Origin: Chimonanthus salicifolius | Lineage: Eukaryota > Streptophyta > Magnoliopsida > Laurales > Calycanthaceae | Direction: 5' to 3' | NCBI GenBank assembly: GCA_013350335.1 | Contig: CM023542.1 | Coordinates: 248,001-312,000 of the forward strand | Length of the DNA: 64,000 nucleotides | Part shown: positions 52,301 through 63,085 of the stretch, one piece after another | How the letters are laid out: each line of letters begins with the position of its first letter | Numbering within the stretch: the stretch's first letter is position 1 | Program-made: the position numbers and the translations under genes | The notes under the pieces: model-generated | The model's database searches: none | What the model saw: only the letters and a program-made list of their open reading frames with translations | What the model was told of the DNA's origin: nothing

Positions 52301-55300
52301 GTTATGCATGTTTAAGGTAATGAGGGATTTAATTACATATAGACCTATGTTCATGGTTTATGTAATTGGCTATGTTATTAGGTATAATGGCATTATTGTA
52401 ATTAAATGAATTAATGGACCATGGGTTCGGCATACATGGGGATATATTTGGCGGACCTAGGGTTACGTATGCTGGATTAAATGAATGAAATGTTAATTAA
52501 AAATTAGACCAATCGCAATTTGGTAATATCAGCTGAAAATGATAAACCATGGGTTCGGCCATGGTGTATGGCCGAACCCCATGGGGATTGGTTTATGGAC
52601 TTAAAATATTGTAAATCAAGTGGGACTTGGTTTTGATTGACTGTTATATTATAAGGTAACGGGACCTCACAAGGTGTTTACGATCGTGAGCGGTTACCGG
52701 ACGAAAGACGCAAGGACACGTTAGCGGTCTTTGGTAGGATTCCACCTCTTTGAAACCATGGGTTTAATGTACATTGTTTTTATCTTGATTTGATGAATTT
52801 ATATTGCAAAGGACATGTTTCAAAATGTGAGTTTTAAATGCTATATTTATATGATAAAATAGCATGTGTTGTATATTTTTTCAGATATGAGCTTTAAAAT
52901 GCTATGATTTGTATAATTGCATAGCAAGTGGACATTTGTATCTCATGCATGGCATGGGAGGGATGAACGGTAACCGGAGGGGCCACACTCCTGTCGGGGC
53001 GTACGAAAAACCTATGTGGGATACCTTGATGAGGAGCTTTCCATCAAGAGGATACTATGGATGATATGTAACCGGAGATCCACACTCCGTCAGGGCGTCC
53101 GTAAAACAATCGTGGGGGATACCTTGATGAGGAGCTTTTCCATCAAGAGGATACTATGTATGAAATGTAACCGGAGATCCACACTCCGTCGGGGCGTCCG
53201 TAATACAATCGTGGGGGATACCTTGATGAGGAGCTTTCCATCAAGAGGTTACTATGCGTTTGTGATGGGTGGGACTCATTGCATATGATAGCATGGCATG
53301 GCATTGAATCGGCATGATTATGATCTTTATTATCATGCAAGGTTTTCTGGTTTTTTATCGGTATGATTGGATCTCTATTATCATACACTGTTTTGGATAC
53401 TATGCTTTATAAGTATGGTATGATTTATTATAACTGGATTTGATATATATTATATCTGGATTTTTGGTACTAACACATGTGTTAATCCTAATTGGAATAC
53501 CTACTGGGCGCGTTGTTCTAACGCCCTACTTCTACCCTAATGGATGATACAGGAAACGAGGGAATGATGAACGCGAAACGGACCAGGCATAGGAGCTTGG
53601 ATGATTTAGTTTATATTTTGTTTAAGATACTCATGGGCTTGTATTTTGAGTATCTAGAATTTGGATGTAACAACTTAGATGAATTTGCTATGGTTGGATG
53701 TTTTATTGGATAATTAATTATGAATAAAGGACTTGACGTACTTTGTTATCTGAATGGAATAGAAGTTGGTTCTATTATTATTCCGCATGTTTATGATTCT
53801 TCAGTTATGATGTTATTCCACATGTTGATATTGTATGTGTGAACCGTTTTCATGGACTTCGTCCATGCATACATAGGGTTGGCCAGTTAAGGGTCGGACT
53901 TTAGAAGTTCGAACTTAGCTCGCGTCGTGACGTCCCGCTCTCTATCACTCTTCGTTTATTAAAAAAAAAATAAATAGACTCTGATTTTTCAGGAAGAGAA
54001 AGCGAATGAAAAAGGGCGGGACGTTACAAAGCCTCATTGTTAGAAGCATCCGATAGAGCCACTAAATGAGACAGATGTTATAAAGTATGACACGCTTTTT
54101 TTCAAATATCACCAAGATTAAATATAAGTATACATGATACACAATCACACGTAAAATGTGCATATTCAAAAAAGACCATTTAGATGTGATATTACACATA
54201 TATAATCAATACACAAATTTGCTGATTACATTTTTCATTAACAGAAACATTTTAATCCAGACAGAATATAGGATCAATGAAGTTGAGATATGGTAGGAGA
54301 CGGCATGTAGCAATGTACATATGCATGGCACTGAAGAAACAAGATTGTCAGAATATATCATTTTTACAGGTACAAAATGGAAGCATGGGCATCTTAAGTT
54401 TCATCCCTATCTCAGTAAAGGCATGGTTAAGAAGGAGCCTTATATAATAAGCACACTGAGGATATCCTCAAAGAGATAGCCTGACAAATTGGCCTGAAAA
54501 TGCAATCAAAATCAGTGAGGAAAAAAAAAACCTGTAAAATATTAAAACATCCAGCATGAAGCACAAACCTGTATGGAGGTAACACTCCAATCTTGTAAAA
54601 TTTTCCCAAGTTTACGTCGTTGCCATGCAGCGTTCGTACAAAGAATTTTAAGCAAGTTGATCACCAGCTACATATCCATAAATATGTTGTAAAATTAGAC
54701 GAAATGACCTAATACGTAACACATATGCATCAACATGAAAGATTAATCCTAGAGATATTTAGATAATAGACTAGAAGAGAAGACAGTCATTTTCACCTGC
54801 CCAAGCTGTACCAGAAACTCATTTTTATCAAGCTCTTGGATCCTAATAAATTCAGGCAAAGCTAGGGCTCTAAAAATTACATAATAGAAAGGATCTCTCC
54901 CGTAAAGCTTCCCATCTTGAACCAATAGAAGCTGTTTATCAGTTGTCATGATGCCAATACAGAAATATGAGAATTCAAACAATGCTAAGTACAAAAAAAC
55001 AAAAAAGGAAATATTCCATAAGAAACAGTAAGGAAAGGTGTGTGCAATCATATACTTTTATTGCACCAAAATCCAATTCTATGAATAAATCTCCATCAAG
55101 CAAGAAATAAGATAAACAAATCCCAAACAATGAAAGATTGGAATCAACAGAATGGCATGGCTGATCTTCCTATGGGAGTTCAGATTTTACATCAGTATAC
55201 CACTATGCAGATACCTATTTAAATCTCGTAAGAAAAGACCTAACACCTACTTGGAAATATTCTCTGTTACCACAGGTCTGGCCTCCGGCAAGAAATTGTA

Positions 55301-58300
55301 CTGCCTCAATCAAGGAACATTTTAAAAGATTCCGGTACCTCATCTGCATAGTGAGAAGAAATCAACTCCTCAAATGGAATTAGGGTTCCATTTTTGACAT
55401 CTACCCTAATAGTACAATGCATCCCGCCAACTTGCAACAACAAAAATTTCATGAGACCACAGAACCTTGAGGCAACTGAAGTCCATACATTCCAAGACAA
55501 AAAAGGGTAGGAAGTTTTAACATAGCAACTGTGAATTGCTCATCTCTGCAACTTTCTTTGTCATTCCTTCTCCCCTTCTCAATGGCAAAGGAAATCTCCC
55601 TTCTACTTTTTTTCATCTAGGGTGCAACTTAAGTGGGTGGATCAGATTGAGAGCCTAACCCCTAGCCTACACATTAAATTTGGTTTACCATTTTTGACCC
55701 AACCCATATTTCCGCCACTTCTGGCCTGCCTACCCATAAGCCAACCCATTTTTAATTTGGGCCAACCAATGCGGATCTAGTTAAATTGGGTTACAAGTCA
55801 ACCATTGTAATTAAGTAGACAAATAGGTACATACCTACATTGAAGTGGCTCCTTTAAGCAAAGAGATGGTCAGAGAAATAAGTCTCCACCAAAACATAAC
55901 CACTCAAAAAAGTTAAATCATAAAAAGTCATGAACGAAACATATAGAAAAGTGCAACAAATCATAAACATATAAAAATATATATAATTCAAGTCATTCAA
56001 GTGGCTCCAGTTATGCTAAGCTTGACCTATCCTGGACCGTATTAAAAATGGATCATGTTTTTAGGCCTGAACCGAACCCATATATTAAATGGGATGGGTC
56101 AGCTCACCCATATTTCAGGTCGAGTAAGTTGGGTTGGCCCTAACCCAAGTTGCACCACTACTCCCATCCATCGGTGGCTCAAAACCTACTTCCCCAAATT
56201 TGCAAATCCATCAATCTTTCATTGTCGAAGATCTCAACATGAGGCAGCAGCAACATACCATTTGTTCCATGTGCTACGAAGATCTCAATCCGATTACCAA
56301 AGATCTCCAAGTCTTCTCTGCCTACAACATCTTTGATGAGCTTTTAGTTGAAATTACAATTAATTCAACTTAGAGGGCCTATATTCTAAAGGTCTAATGT
56401 GAATTCGGCCCCAAAGAAACACGAGTAATGCTGTCTTTACTCCAACCAAGCCCTACCTTCTTCAGCGTTGACCAATCTCTCTATCCAGTCTCCTCGTTTC
56501 AATGACAACAGAAGGTTTGGGGTTTTGATTTCTTGATACAATATTCCAAAAAGCATAGTAGCCAAAGCAATGAAATGAAGACCATGCACACCAATGCTTA
56601 GGTAATTATCCTTTAGCCAAAGTGTAAGGCAATCAACGTGCCAAAGGGGTCCGAAAGCCTAAAGCGGAAGGCATGTCTAGGTACAATTTTAGTTTTCTTA
56701 GGCACACTTATTTAGATACTTCAGAATGAGTAGGTTTATGAATTTACATCTTTATTACATCAATATTAACAAAATATAATAACAATCATCCAAACAACCA
56801 AAAATATATTGGTAACAAAAGCACATCATATAAGCATGTACAACACACGTATAGCAGTATATTACTTTTTTTTTAAACAGTAACAAGAAGAAATAGTATA
56901 AAAGCTGAAAAAGTTAGTTCAACAATGTAAAAAGGAGGTAAAAGAAGAAACTTATACCACACAATACAACCCAGAAAAGACTCCTCAACCCGCTAGCTCG
57001 ACAGCCAAGTAACATTACAAAAAATGAACAACTCCTAATAAAATTACAAAAAAATCAACAATCCCTCCATCACATCCACTCCTGACCTAGCCAAAAAATC
57101 AACTACCCCATTAGCAGTCCTTCTCACATGCCTAAACGTCACCATATACCGAGAGCACAATTCCTTGATTTCTCTCACTAAGGGAATTAATCTCCAAGGA
57201 AGCCTTTTAATTCCACTAGCCCATCAAATTACATTCTTCGAATCACTCTCTAAGACTGGATCTATTACTGAATAATTATAGTTTTTTATTAAGTATTACT
57301 AACAATTACTTCATCTTGAGAATAACATTTCCTAGCTACTAAACAAACTTCAAAAAAAAAAAAAAAAAAATAGAATAGGACTATCATAAGGGAAAAAAAG
57401 TTTCTAAAAAACCAGGTGAGGGCTTAGTCACAACAAGCTATGCAAAGCGCAAAACGAGTCTCGGCCTAAGCAAAGGCTTAAGCGCAATTATGGCATACCT
57501 TTGACTACTATACCAAAACGAAGCCCCTCTTTTTATCCTAATTATGAGTTCCCTTCTTCTGTTTTGGAAGAAGCTACAAGTCCTACTCCCATAGACTTAA
57601 TCAACCATCACCTCTTGATCACACTCCCAATAGACGGAGACACAACAAAGACGACACTCAAAAGATTGCAAACCCTCTAGCCAAGCTAGGAGACACAACA
57701 AACACCGCACCCAAAAGAATGCAAACCCTCATTGCAAGAACTTGCCAAGAACCAAAGTTGCATGGGTACGGCTATACAGGTACGAGTGTTAGTGTCCAAT
57801 ATGGGTATGAATTGTCAAACATGGCGGCCCTAGAAAAATAAGACATGTGGACAGCACCATATTTAAATAAAATTAAATCTATGTTTCTTTTAAATGAAAA
57901 AAAGGTAGAAAATAACACCAAAAGAAAATAGTAAACTGGCTTTACTCTAAATATTTAGATGACAAATATATTGATATCTTAATTAGGATTTAGGAGGGAG
58001 AATGTGTTGCAATAATTTAGTCATCCTAGAAAAGCAATGCTCAAAAGTGCTAAAATAGTCTATGAAGAATGAGTGCAAGGTCTACAAGTGTCTGAGATGG
58101 ATACAAGTGACACGACTGGTACGTCACAAATTTTGAAGTGTTAATGCTACCAGCCAAGAACAAAACCCTAATTCTTGGATCGAAGCCAACCATATGGAAG
58201 GCCAGCAAGACAACAGAGGATTTTCTTCTCTAAGCTAATATTCTTTTTTTCTTTATTTTACATTTTCTTTTCATTGTATATATATTTTGTCTGCAATTAA

Positions 58301-61300
58301 CTTGTTTGGTTGGGTAACCTTAAACTTTTCAAAAAGGGACAGTTTTATCTGATAGAGATTAATCCCATTGTGAAAATTCCGCCCAAAATCTATTTCCTTC
58401 TTTTGTTTGATTATTATCTCTTGCACTATACATTTTTTTCATTTTTTGTTATTTAGTTTAATTTCCTATTCATATACATCTATTTTTTTCTCTTTTGTGT
58501 CTTTCCTCATTATTGTTATTCTTTTAGTTCCTTATTAACTTTCATATTCTCTATTCGTAATATTTTCCATTGCTTTTACATTTTTATATTATATACCACC
58601 ATATTTGGGTTCCTAATATATTCGTTAGTACTATAATTACTTAGACTTAATTAGTTTCACTCTGTCATTAATGATTTTCGTACCTATTTAACAAATAGAT
58701 TATTTTTTGTTAAGATGCAAGGAGAGCACCCTTGTAAGGATTATAAAGTTATTCTAGAAGAGAGCCTTGCAACCCAACACAGTTTACTAAGATGTCAGAT
58801 ATGTACATTAAAAATAGAACCATAAACAAAATAATGAGGAAATTACCAAAAAATAAGGCGGTGGACCTTGAAGGGGGAAAAGACCGCAAGTTCTAAAGAA
58901 AGAATTCTAGCTTCAGATGGTTGGGACGACGACTTGAATCATAATGAGATGGGGGATAATATGGCTAGTTGTATTAAATGAGTTGTAAAAAATATACTGG
59001 GAGAATCAAAAGGGATTAAAAGCCACACACATAAAGAAATCAGGGTGGTAGAAGTTAGAAGTCCAAGCGGCTACTGATGAAAGAACTATTAGTTTGAGAC
59101 AAATTTATGTCATCTATAATTTACATCTGAATAGAATAGGATCCACCATGCTCAGATCATAGGATCCAACAAGAGTAACCCCAATAAGTCAATAAGTGAG
59201 AAAATGAGGTAAAGTTCTTAAGGAGGTTTGGACACATACATCAGAGTCCAAAAACAGCCCTTGAGAGGAAATTTGAAATGATGCAAGTAAAGCAAAAAGA
59301 AACAGAGGAAGACCTTTAAAAATGTGGTAAGAGAAAAGAAGGATATGATAGATTGTGGAGTAATGGAGGTGCTGAGTTTTTATAAGATAAAATGGAAGAG
59401 AACAACACAAATAACCAATCCCAAATAGATGAGATAATTGGCTTTAAAGATGATGATGATGATGATAATGACAATGGATTGGCTTTTTAGGTTGCTGAAA
59501 TTCATCAAATAGTCTAGCAGAGACCTATATATATATATATATTTTTTTTGAGGTCCGGAGGTGTCCAGGCGTCACACCCGACTAGTCCTCCGGTGTGTGT
59601 GAAAACCCCCCTATCCGCACACACCGGGTAAATCGATGGGACCTTACTCTATACATATTCCCATAGGGAAGTGGCCCTTCATTGAAGCTCCCATGGTTTA
59701 AACCCAAGACCTCCCTCTAGAGATCTTGCTCCCAAACCAATTGGGATAACCCCTTGGGGTTAGCAAAGACCTATATTAATAATGGAAAGTGGTCATCAAT
59801 AATGTCCATGATGGGCCATCAACTATTTCTCCTAAGCGAGAAACTGTAATAAAAAATTCAATCACTTCTCAGTAATAAACCATAATTTCTCAAAGCATAG
59901 AGAATGGACAGACTAAAGAAGGAAAGAACCAGCCATTACATTTCCATTAAAAAATAATTAGAATAGAAATAGTGGCACAAAAAATATAATTAATTTGACC
60001 TGCAGATGAGCTCTTGCAACCAAATCGGGTTGTGATTTTTGGAATTGGACCACAAAGTGCAGAACACCCTCTAACAATGGATCCAAAGAGAATGAACATA
60101 TACCGTCCAAATCATGAAGCAGCTTCTCAAAGTATTCAATAACCTGACAGTATGGAACAAGGATCCCAGAATAAATGAATGGCAAAAAACTGAAAGAGTA
60201 GCTTTAGATAAAGTTTCTGAATGCTCACCTTCTTCCAGCTGAGAAGTTTGATTGAACGTGGTGGAGTTGGGGCTGAAAATCTGCCATTCAAAGTAACATC
60301 AAAGCCCACAGGTTTACGACCAGAAGCTGTCGTGCTATCTTCAATATCATCTAGAAAAGATCTGCATGCATTGGACCTGAGGAATTCCATTGATCTGCCA
60401 ATGCATGCTAACTCCAATTGACAAGAGGCTAAATGTTTCCTGGCCAACTCCAAACCTCTTCCTTGAGGTTTTTTCATACACATGAGAGCATGGTATAGGT
60501 GCTGAATTCAGTGGAAAATGATGGTTAGAAATATTAAATACAACAAGTGATGAGAAAAGAAATAGCTCATGAATATTATCATATTGCAAATAGAATAGAA
60601 GCGATTATACAGTAAATTAGGACTGTTAACCTAAAAAAACAAGATCATCATCAACAGCCGATATCCCATCTATCTAGGTTCGGCTTTACGAATTCTTCTC
60701 CTCAATTGACCCTATCATAAACCGTACCCTTAGTCACTCTACAATCTGAAATGTCCTTTTTTATCCATTCTCTCCATATTTTAAAAGGTCGCCCTCTCCT
60801 CCTAGTGCTTTCGATCTATAACCTCTGGACACTACGCAGTAGGGCAGTGTTTGGTCTTCCACAAATATGACCAAACCATCTCAAATGAGTTTCCCTCAAT
60901 TTATCCTCTATCGAAACTATCTTTAAATTATCCCTAATGCGTTCGTTCCTAACTCTAATCCTTTAAACCACTCATCCAACGTAGCATGCGCATCTCTGCT
61001 ATCCTAACTTTGTCTATTTCTCTTTTTTTTCACCGCCCAACACTCTGCTCCATATAACATTGCAGGTCTAATAATTGTCTTGTAAAATCGTCCTTCTATG
61101 CAAAGGGGAACTCTTTTATCACATAAGACTCACTAACATGTCTACATTTTACCCATCCCGCTCCTATCCTATTCATTATATCTAGGTCAAAACCTCCTTG
61201 AGATTCTACCATAGAACCCAAATATCTAAATTTAAATCACAGTAAGCATCTAAGTTGTTTCCTATTTTTATCGTGTTATCTTCATTATCGTCTATTAACC

Positions 61301-61782
61301 TAAAGTTACATTCCATGTATTTTGTTTTAGTTCTACTAATTTTCAAACTATTTGGCTCCAAAACAAAGACCAAAAGAATAAAGCCACAAAATGTTTCAAA
61401 TGTCAATTTATATGTGATCTGATTCTACAAAAAAAAAAAAAAATAGAGAGAGAGAGAGAGAAAATATATTCTGTAACAAGAAAAAAGATTGGCTGCCTTG
61501 ACTTCACTTTATGGAAGTAGTAAATTCAATTCGTGTCATTCTCAATAGTTGACTTCTAAAACAAATAGATGGTGGCTAATAAATTATCAAATTGTTTAAC
61601 ACAAATAGCATAGCTATTTAAATACAAATTGTGCATATTACAAAGTTAAGTTCATTAAATAAAACAAAGGAAGAAAAAAATAAAGAAAACATAGGGTAAG
61701 ACCTTACGAAAGCGTAAGCGACATAACAAAGCTTTGCAATACCCCTCCTCTAGATCAACGTTAGTTTGTAATGGGTCAATAT
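37369..61782 (-). CDS. NAA35: NAA35/MAK10, NatC auxiliary subunit (5' end beyond the window)
   Basis: NatC N-terminally acetylates nascent proteins starting Met-Leu/Ile/Phe; NAA35 anchors the catalytic subunit NAA30 at the ribosome. Eleven exons read on the minus strand: 61703-61782, 60229-60501, 60000-60143, 54797-54931, 54569-54667, 45900-45956, 45602-45806, 38538-38632, 38374-38442, 38189-38287 and 37369-37608. All have GT..AG borders and compatible phases, giving about 497 C-terminal residues of the roughly 700 expected. Diagnostic strings are [77 protein letters not shown] and the C-terminal [15 protein letters not shown]. No stop or frameshift was found. The N-terminal ~200 residues were not found in 61783-64000. 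Introns are large (up to 8.6 kb) and host the NUMT, LINEs, SINEs and LTR listed separately. 43700-45600, 48430-50176 and 56200-58850 hold nothing I recognise. Confidence 0.9.
38877..39235 (+). pseudogene. ccmFC: NUMT: mitochondrial ccmFC exon 1 end plus intron start
   Basis: Translated in shifting frames this reads [29 protein letters not shown], then [14 protein letters not shown] and [20 protein letters not shown], continuing LGVLLS. That matches the plant mitochondrial ccmFC protein (cytochrome c maturation, haem lyase subunit) up to its exon 1 boundary. From 39197 the sequence continues GTGCGACCCGG, the GTGYG start of a group II intron, so the insert came from DNA or unspliced RNA. Its base composition is less AT-rich than the surrounding intron. 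Frameshifts and small deletions make it non-functional. It lies antisense in a NAA35 intron. The right boundary is uncertain. Confidence 0.8.
39720..40500 (+). repeat. Pyrimidine-rich low-complexity tract
   Basis: Dense CTCTCT, TTCTTCTTC and CTCCTTTTC runs on the plus strand within a NAA35 intron. The long open frames across it (up to 184 codons) translate to Leu/Ser/Phe/Pro-rich low-complexity sequence and are not credible genes. It could be the 5' region of the LINE that follows. Confidence 0.5.
40639..40745 (+). repeat. (ATT)n microsatellites
   Basis: Several runs of TTATTATTATTATTATTATT-type triplets, interrupted by short unique stretches. Confidence 0.8.
40985..43690 (+). mobile_element. 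RTE-clade LINE, nearly full ORF but degenerate
   Basis: Reverse-transcriptase fragments are clear: [20 protein letters not shown], then [20 protein letters not shown] (42761-42820), [14 protein letters not shown] (about 42860-42900) and HEVPWC. Downstream come [27 protein letters not shown] and [13 protein letters not shown], ending with [13 protein letters not shown] near 43551-43590 and an [15 protein letters not shown] end near 43650. These follow the usual RTE order. Stops and frameshifts occur throughout, and the endonuclease part (about 41000-41700) is barely recognisable. It lies antisense to NAA35 in its intron. Confidence 0.8.
46370..46555. repeat. Degenerate GACTCGG tract
   Basis: It contains GCCGAGTCGTCTCAGACTCGG-like palindromic words and several GTCGAGTCAGACTC repeats. 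It recalls the degenerate tract near 6590-6620 but is probably a different family from the CCCGACCC tracts. Confidence 0.4.
47541..47722 (+). mobile_element. SINE with 19-bp target duplication
   Basis: The flanks are near-perfect direct repeats, AGAACAAAAACATAATAAA (47522-47540) and the same with one mismatch (47723-47741). The body starts CCCTAAGGGGTCGGCTTGAT, carries GGGATCAAGTCC as a plausible pol III B box (47594-47605), and ends in an A run after CCACCTTGGTCTTC. Length, duplication and tail fit a tRNA-derived SINE. It lies in a NAA35 intron, antisense to the gene. A related copy is at 59531-59761. Confidence 0.8.
47780..48420 (+). mobile_element. RTE LINE 3' part
   Basis: It starts in the FRYF.SM segment (47827-47850) and runs to CACCAAATAGATAAATGATT followed by GGCGATGATGGTGATGATGA, the same 3' end and GAT-type tail as the other RTE copies. 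Many stops interrupt it. Confidence 0.6.
51682..52580 (+). repeat. Array of GGTTCGGCCAT hairpins in the LTR
   Basis: Perfect or near-perfect palindromes with 11-bp arms GGTTCGGCCAT / ATGGCCGAACC around a ~5-base loop occur at 51682-51711, 51876-51905, 52059-52089, 52218-52247 and 52551-52580. A half copy lies at 51382-51400 and a decayed one near 52423. Regular spacing is roughly 160-190 bases, except the last (about 330). CCATG often follows. Confidence 0.9.
52974..53262 (+). repeat. Three tandem copies of a ~98-bp unit
   Basis: Units start at 52974, 53072 and 53171 with CCGGAG and contain CACACTCCGTCGGGGCGTCC and ATACCTTGATGAGGAGCTTT. The core CGGGGCGTCCG also occurs, reversed, twice in the LTR relic at 12179-12290. 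Confidence 0.9.
55620..56160. repeat. Degenerate CCAACCCA / GGGTTGGCC tracts
   Basis: Two patches (55620-55800 and 56030-56160) are made of degenerate GACCCAACCC, GGGCCAACC and GGTCGAGTAAGTTGGG words, similar in style to the tract at 20461. They lie in a NAA35 intron. Confidence 0.45.
58850..59485 (+). mobile_element. RTE LINE relic with GAT tail
   Basis: It encodes [19 protein letters not shown], a segment near the end of the endonuclease/RT linker region of RTE LINEs, with stops. It jumps to the 3' end CCCAAATAGATGAGATAATT followed by GATGATGATGATGATAATGA. It is internally deleted. Confidence 0.6.
59531..59761 (-). mobile_element. SINE, minus orientation, with 15-bp target duplication
   Basis: Flanks AGCAGAGACCTATAT (59516-59530) and AGCAAAGACCTATAT (59762-59776) are direct repeats with one mismatch. 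On the minus strand the body starts AACCCCAAGGGGTTATCCCA and includes GGTGTGTGCGGATAGGGGGG, and ends in an A run (T run at 59532-59549 on the plus strand). The CCCAAGGGGT start and GTGTGCGGAT block match the SINE at 47541. Confidence 0.8.
60640..61410 (-). mobile_element. RTE LINE 3' part, minus strand
   Basis: The minus strand encodes [16 protein letters not shown] near 61300 and continues through the region equivalent to 43050-43690 of the RTE copy (AGGAGGGCGACC-type RRRGRP segment near 60790; TATGGAGAGAATGG near 60770). It ends with a TGATGATGATCTT tail. It lies in the intron between the first two visible NAA35 exons. Confidence 0.7.
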
Positions 61783-61999
61783 CTGCATTGATAAACAGCA
61801 GTTGCAACATAAGAAAGCATGTTCTCAAGCAGATATCTACTAATTATTCCATACCAAGAAATTTAGCTCGCGCATATAGCCATAAAAGTTAAATAGTCAT
61901 AAGTTAAATGGAGACTCAAAAATCGGCATATAATTCAGTCAATATCAAGCATAAACATTACTGCAGTAGACAAAGATCTTTTCCAAAGATGCTCTAAGA

Positions 62000-63085
62000 A
62001 TGAGTAGCAAACGGATTGCATTCTAAAACAAGTATCTCCAAGATCAGTACACATCTAAATGTATCCAAGAGGAGGTTAAATGGCGTCAAAGATTGCAAAA
62101 AAGGTGGATCGAGGTGGGTGATAAACATACAAAGTTTTTCATCTTGTCGCCTTGGCTCAGAAATGGGTCAACCAGCATCAAGTAGCTTTCCATTAATGAC
62201 GTTATAGTTGTAGATAAAGATATTATCATTCCTTCAATTATTCAGTTCTTTCAAGTTATACTCCCTCTAATCTTTGGGACAGATTGTCTGTTGCAGGACT
62301 TACTTTCAAGTCCATCTCTCCCCAAGAAGCCTCCTTCCTCAAGAGACATGTCTCCATTGATGAAACCAGAAGTGCAATTTGAGACCTTAGTGAACACAAA
62401 TCTCCAGGCGCAGATGGTTTCCCTTTTTAAAAAAAAAAAAATAACTTCATTAAATTGAGAACAAGAGCAAAAACAGCGAGCCAAGAGAGGCTGCAAAAGG
62501 AAAAGGATTACAAGAACGAATTTACAACTTCATTAGACGAAGATACCCCTGACGAGCCAACTCATCTGCAACTAAATTAGATGACCGAGGAGCCCAAGAA
62601 ACCTTAAAATCAAATGTTGCAATGATATACCGAATCCTATCACTTTTGTCCAAGAACAACCAAGGACAAGAAGAACCAAACGCCCATCCAACAACGACCT
62701 TAGAATCACCTACTAAACTTCCGAGAACTTCTAACTTCTCCAGCTCTAGAATGATACACCACAGAGCAAAAAGTTCAGCCTCGATGACTGAACCATTACT
62801 GATGGTTTCCCTTTTTTAACAAGATCATTTGGGACATGGTCAGATTTGGTTGTCTTTGGGGAGGAATTTTTCAAGCATGGTAGACCCTATTAAGGAACTT
62901 GGCGCCACTTTCATTGTCCTTATTCCCAAAGGATGGTGTAGCTCTCCTCAAAGACTTTCACCCAATTAGTCTATTGGGTACCTCCTATAAAACCCTCTTC
63001 AAAGTCCTGCAACAGATTGAAAGTTGTCCTCAATATCATATTGCCTTTCCCAAGTGTTGACATAGAAGGATGACAGATGATGGAT
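62000..63085 (+). mobile_element. L1-type LINE ORF2 fragment
   Basis: It encodes VKWRQRLQKRWIEVGDKHTK (about 62075-62135), the block just before the reverse transcriptase in plant L1 elements. SPGADGFPF near 62401-62425 follows, resuming after the nested insertion as FNKIIWDMVRFG (62816-62850). VALLKDFHPISLLGTSYKTL follows near 62936-62995. Frameshifts make it inactive. Confidence 0.75.
62429..62800 (-). mobile_element. Nested L1 RNase H fragment with 16-bp target duplication
   Basis: GATGGTTTCCCTTTTT occurs on both sides (62413-62428 and 62801-62816). On the minus strand the insert encodes IEAELFALWCIILELEKLEV, KVVVGWAFGSSCPWLFLDKS and APRSSNLVADELARQGYLRL, the C-terminal RNase H domain of plant L1 LINEs. 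It interrupts the L1 fragment on the plus strand exactly within GADGFPF|FNK. Confidence 0.85.

Larger units (their letters stand above)
50177..54028 (+). mobile_element. Giant solo LTR (3.85 kb) of gypsy-like type
   Basis: It starts TGTAACACTCCGG and ends GGGCGGGACGTTACA, so the termini are inverted copies of each other. Flanks GAGCC and AAGCC are a 5-bp duplication with one mismatch. No gag or pol is present. In order it holds degenerate GGGGCGCACGGCA repeats (50640-51180), a TTTTATAAG box (51083) and a splice-donor-like CCGGTAAGTG (51339-51348). An array of perfect hairpins (51682-52580) and a three-copy ~98-bp tandem repeat (52974-53262) follow. The end is homologous to 11497-13271. It lies antisense in NAA35's 8.6-kb intron. 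A long LTR is my inference; a non-LTR-bounded unit of another type is possible. Confidence 0.65.

Noticed and set aside
55306..55500. Minus-strand open frame with [20 protein letters not shown], possible extra NAA35 exon
   Set aside because: The flanking exons 60000-60143 and 54797-54931 already join directly in phase and match the family; this segment is not recognised in NAA35. It may be an unrelated fragment.
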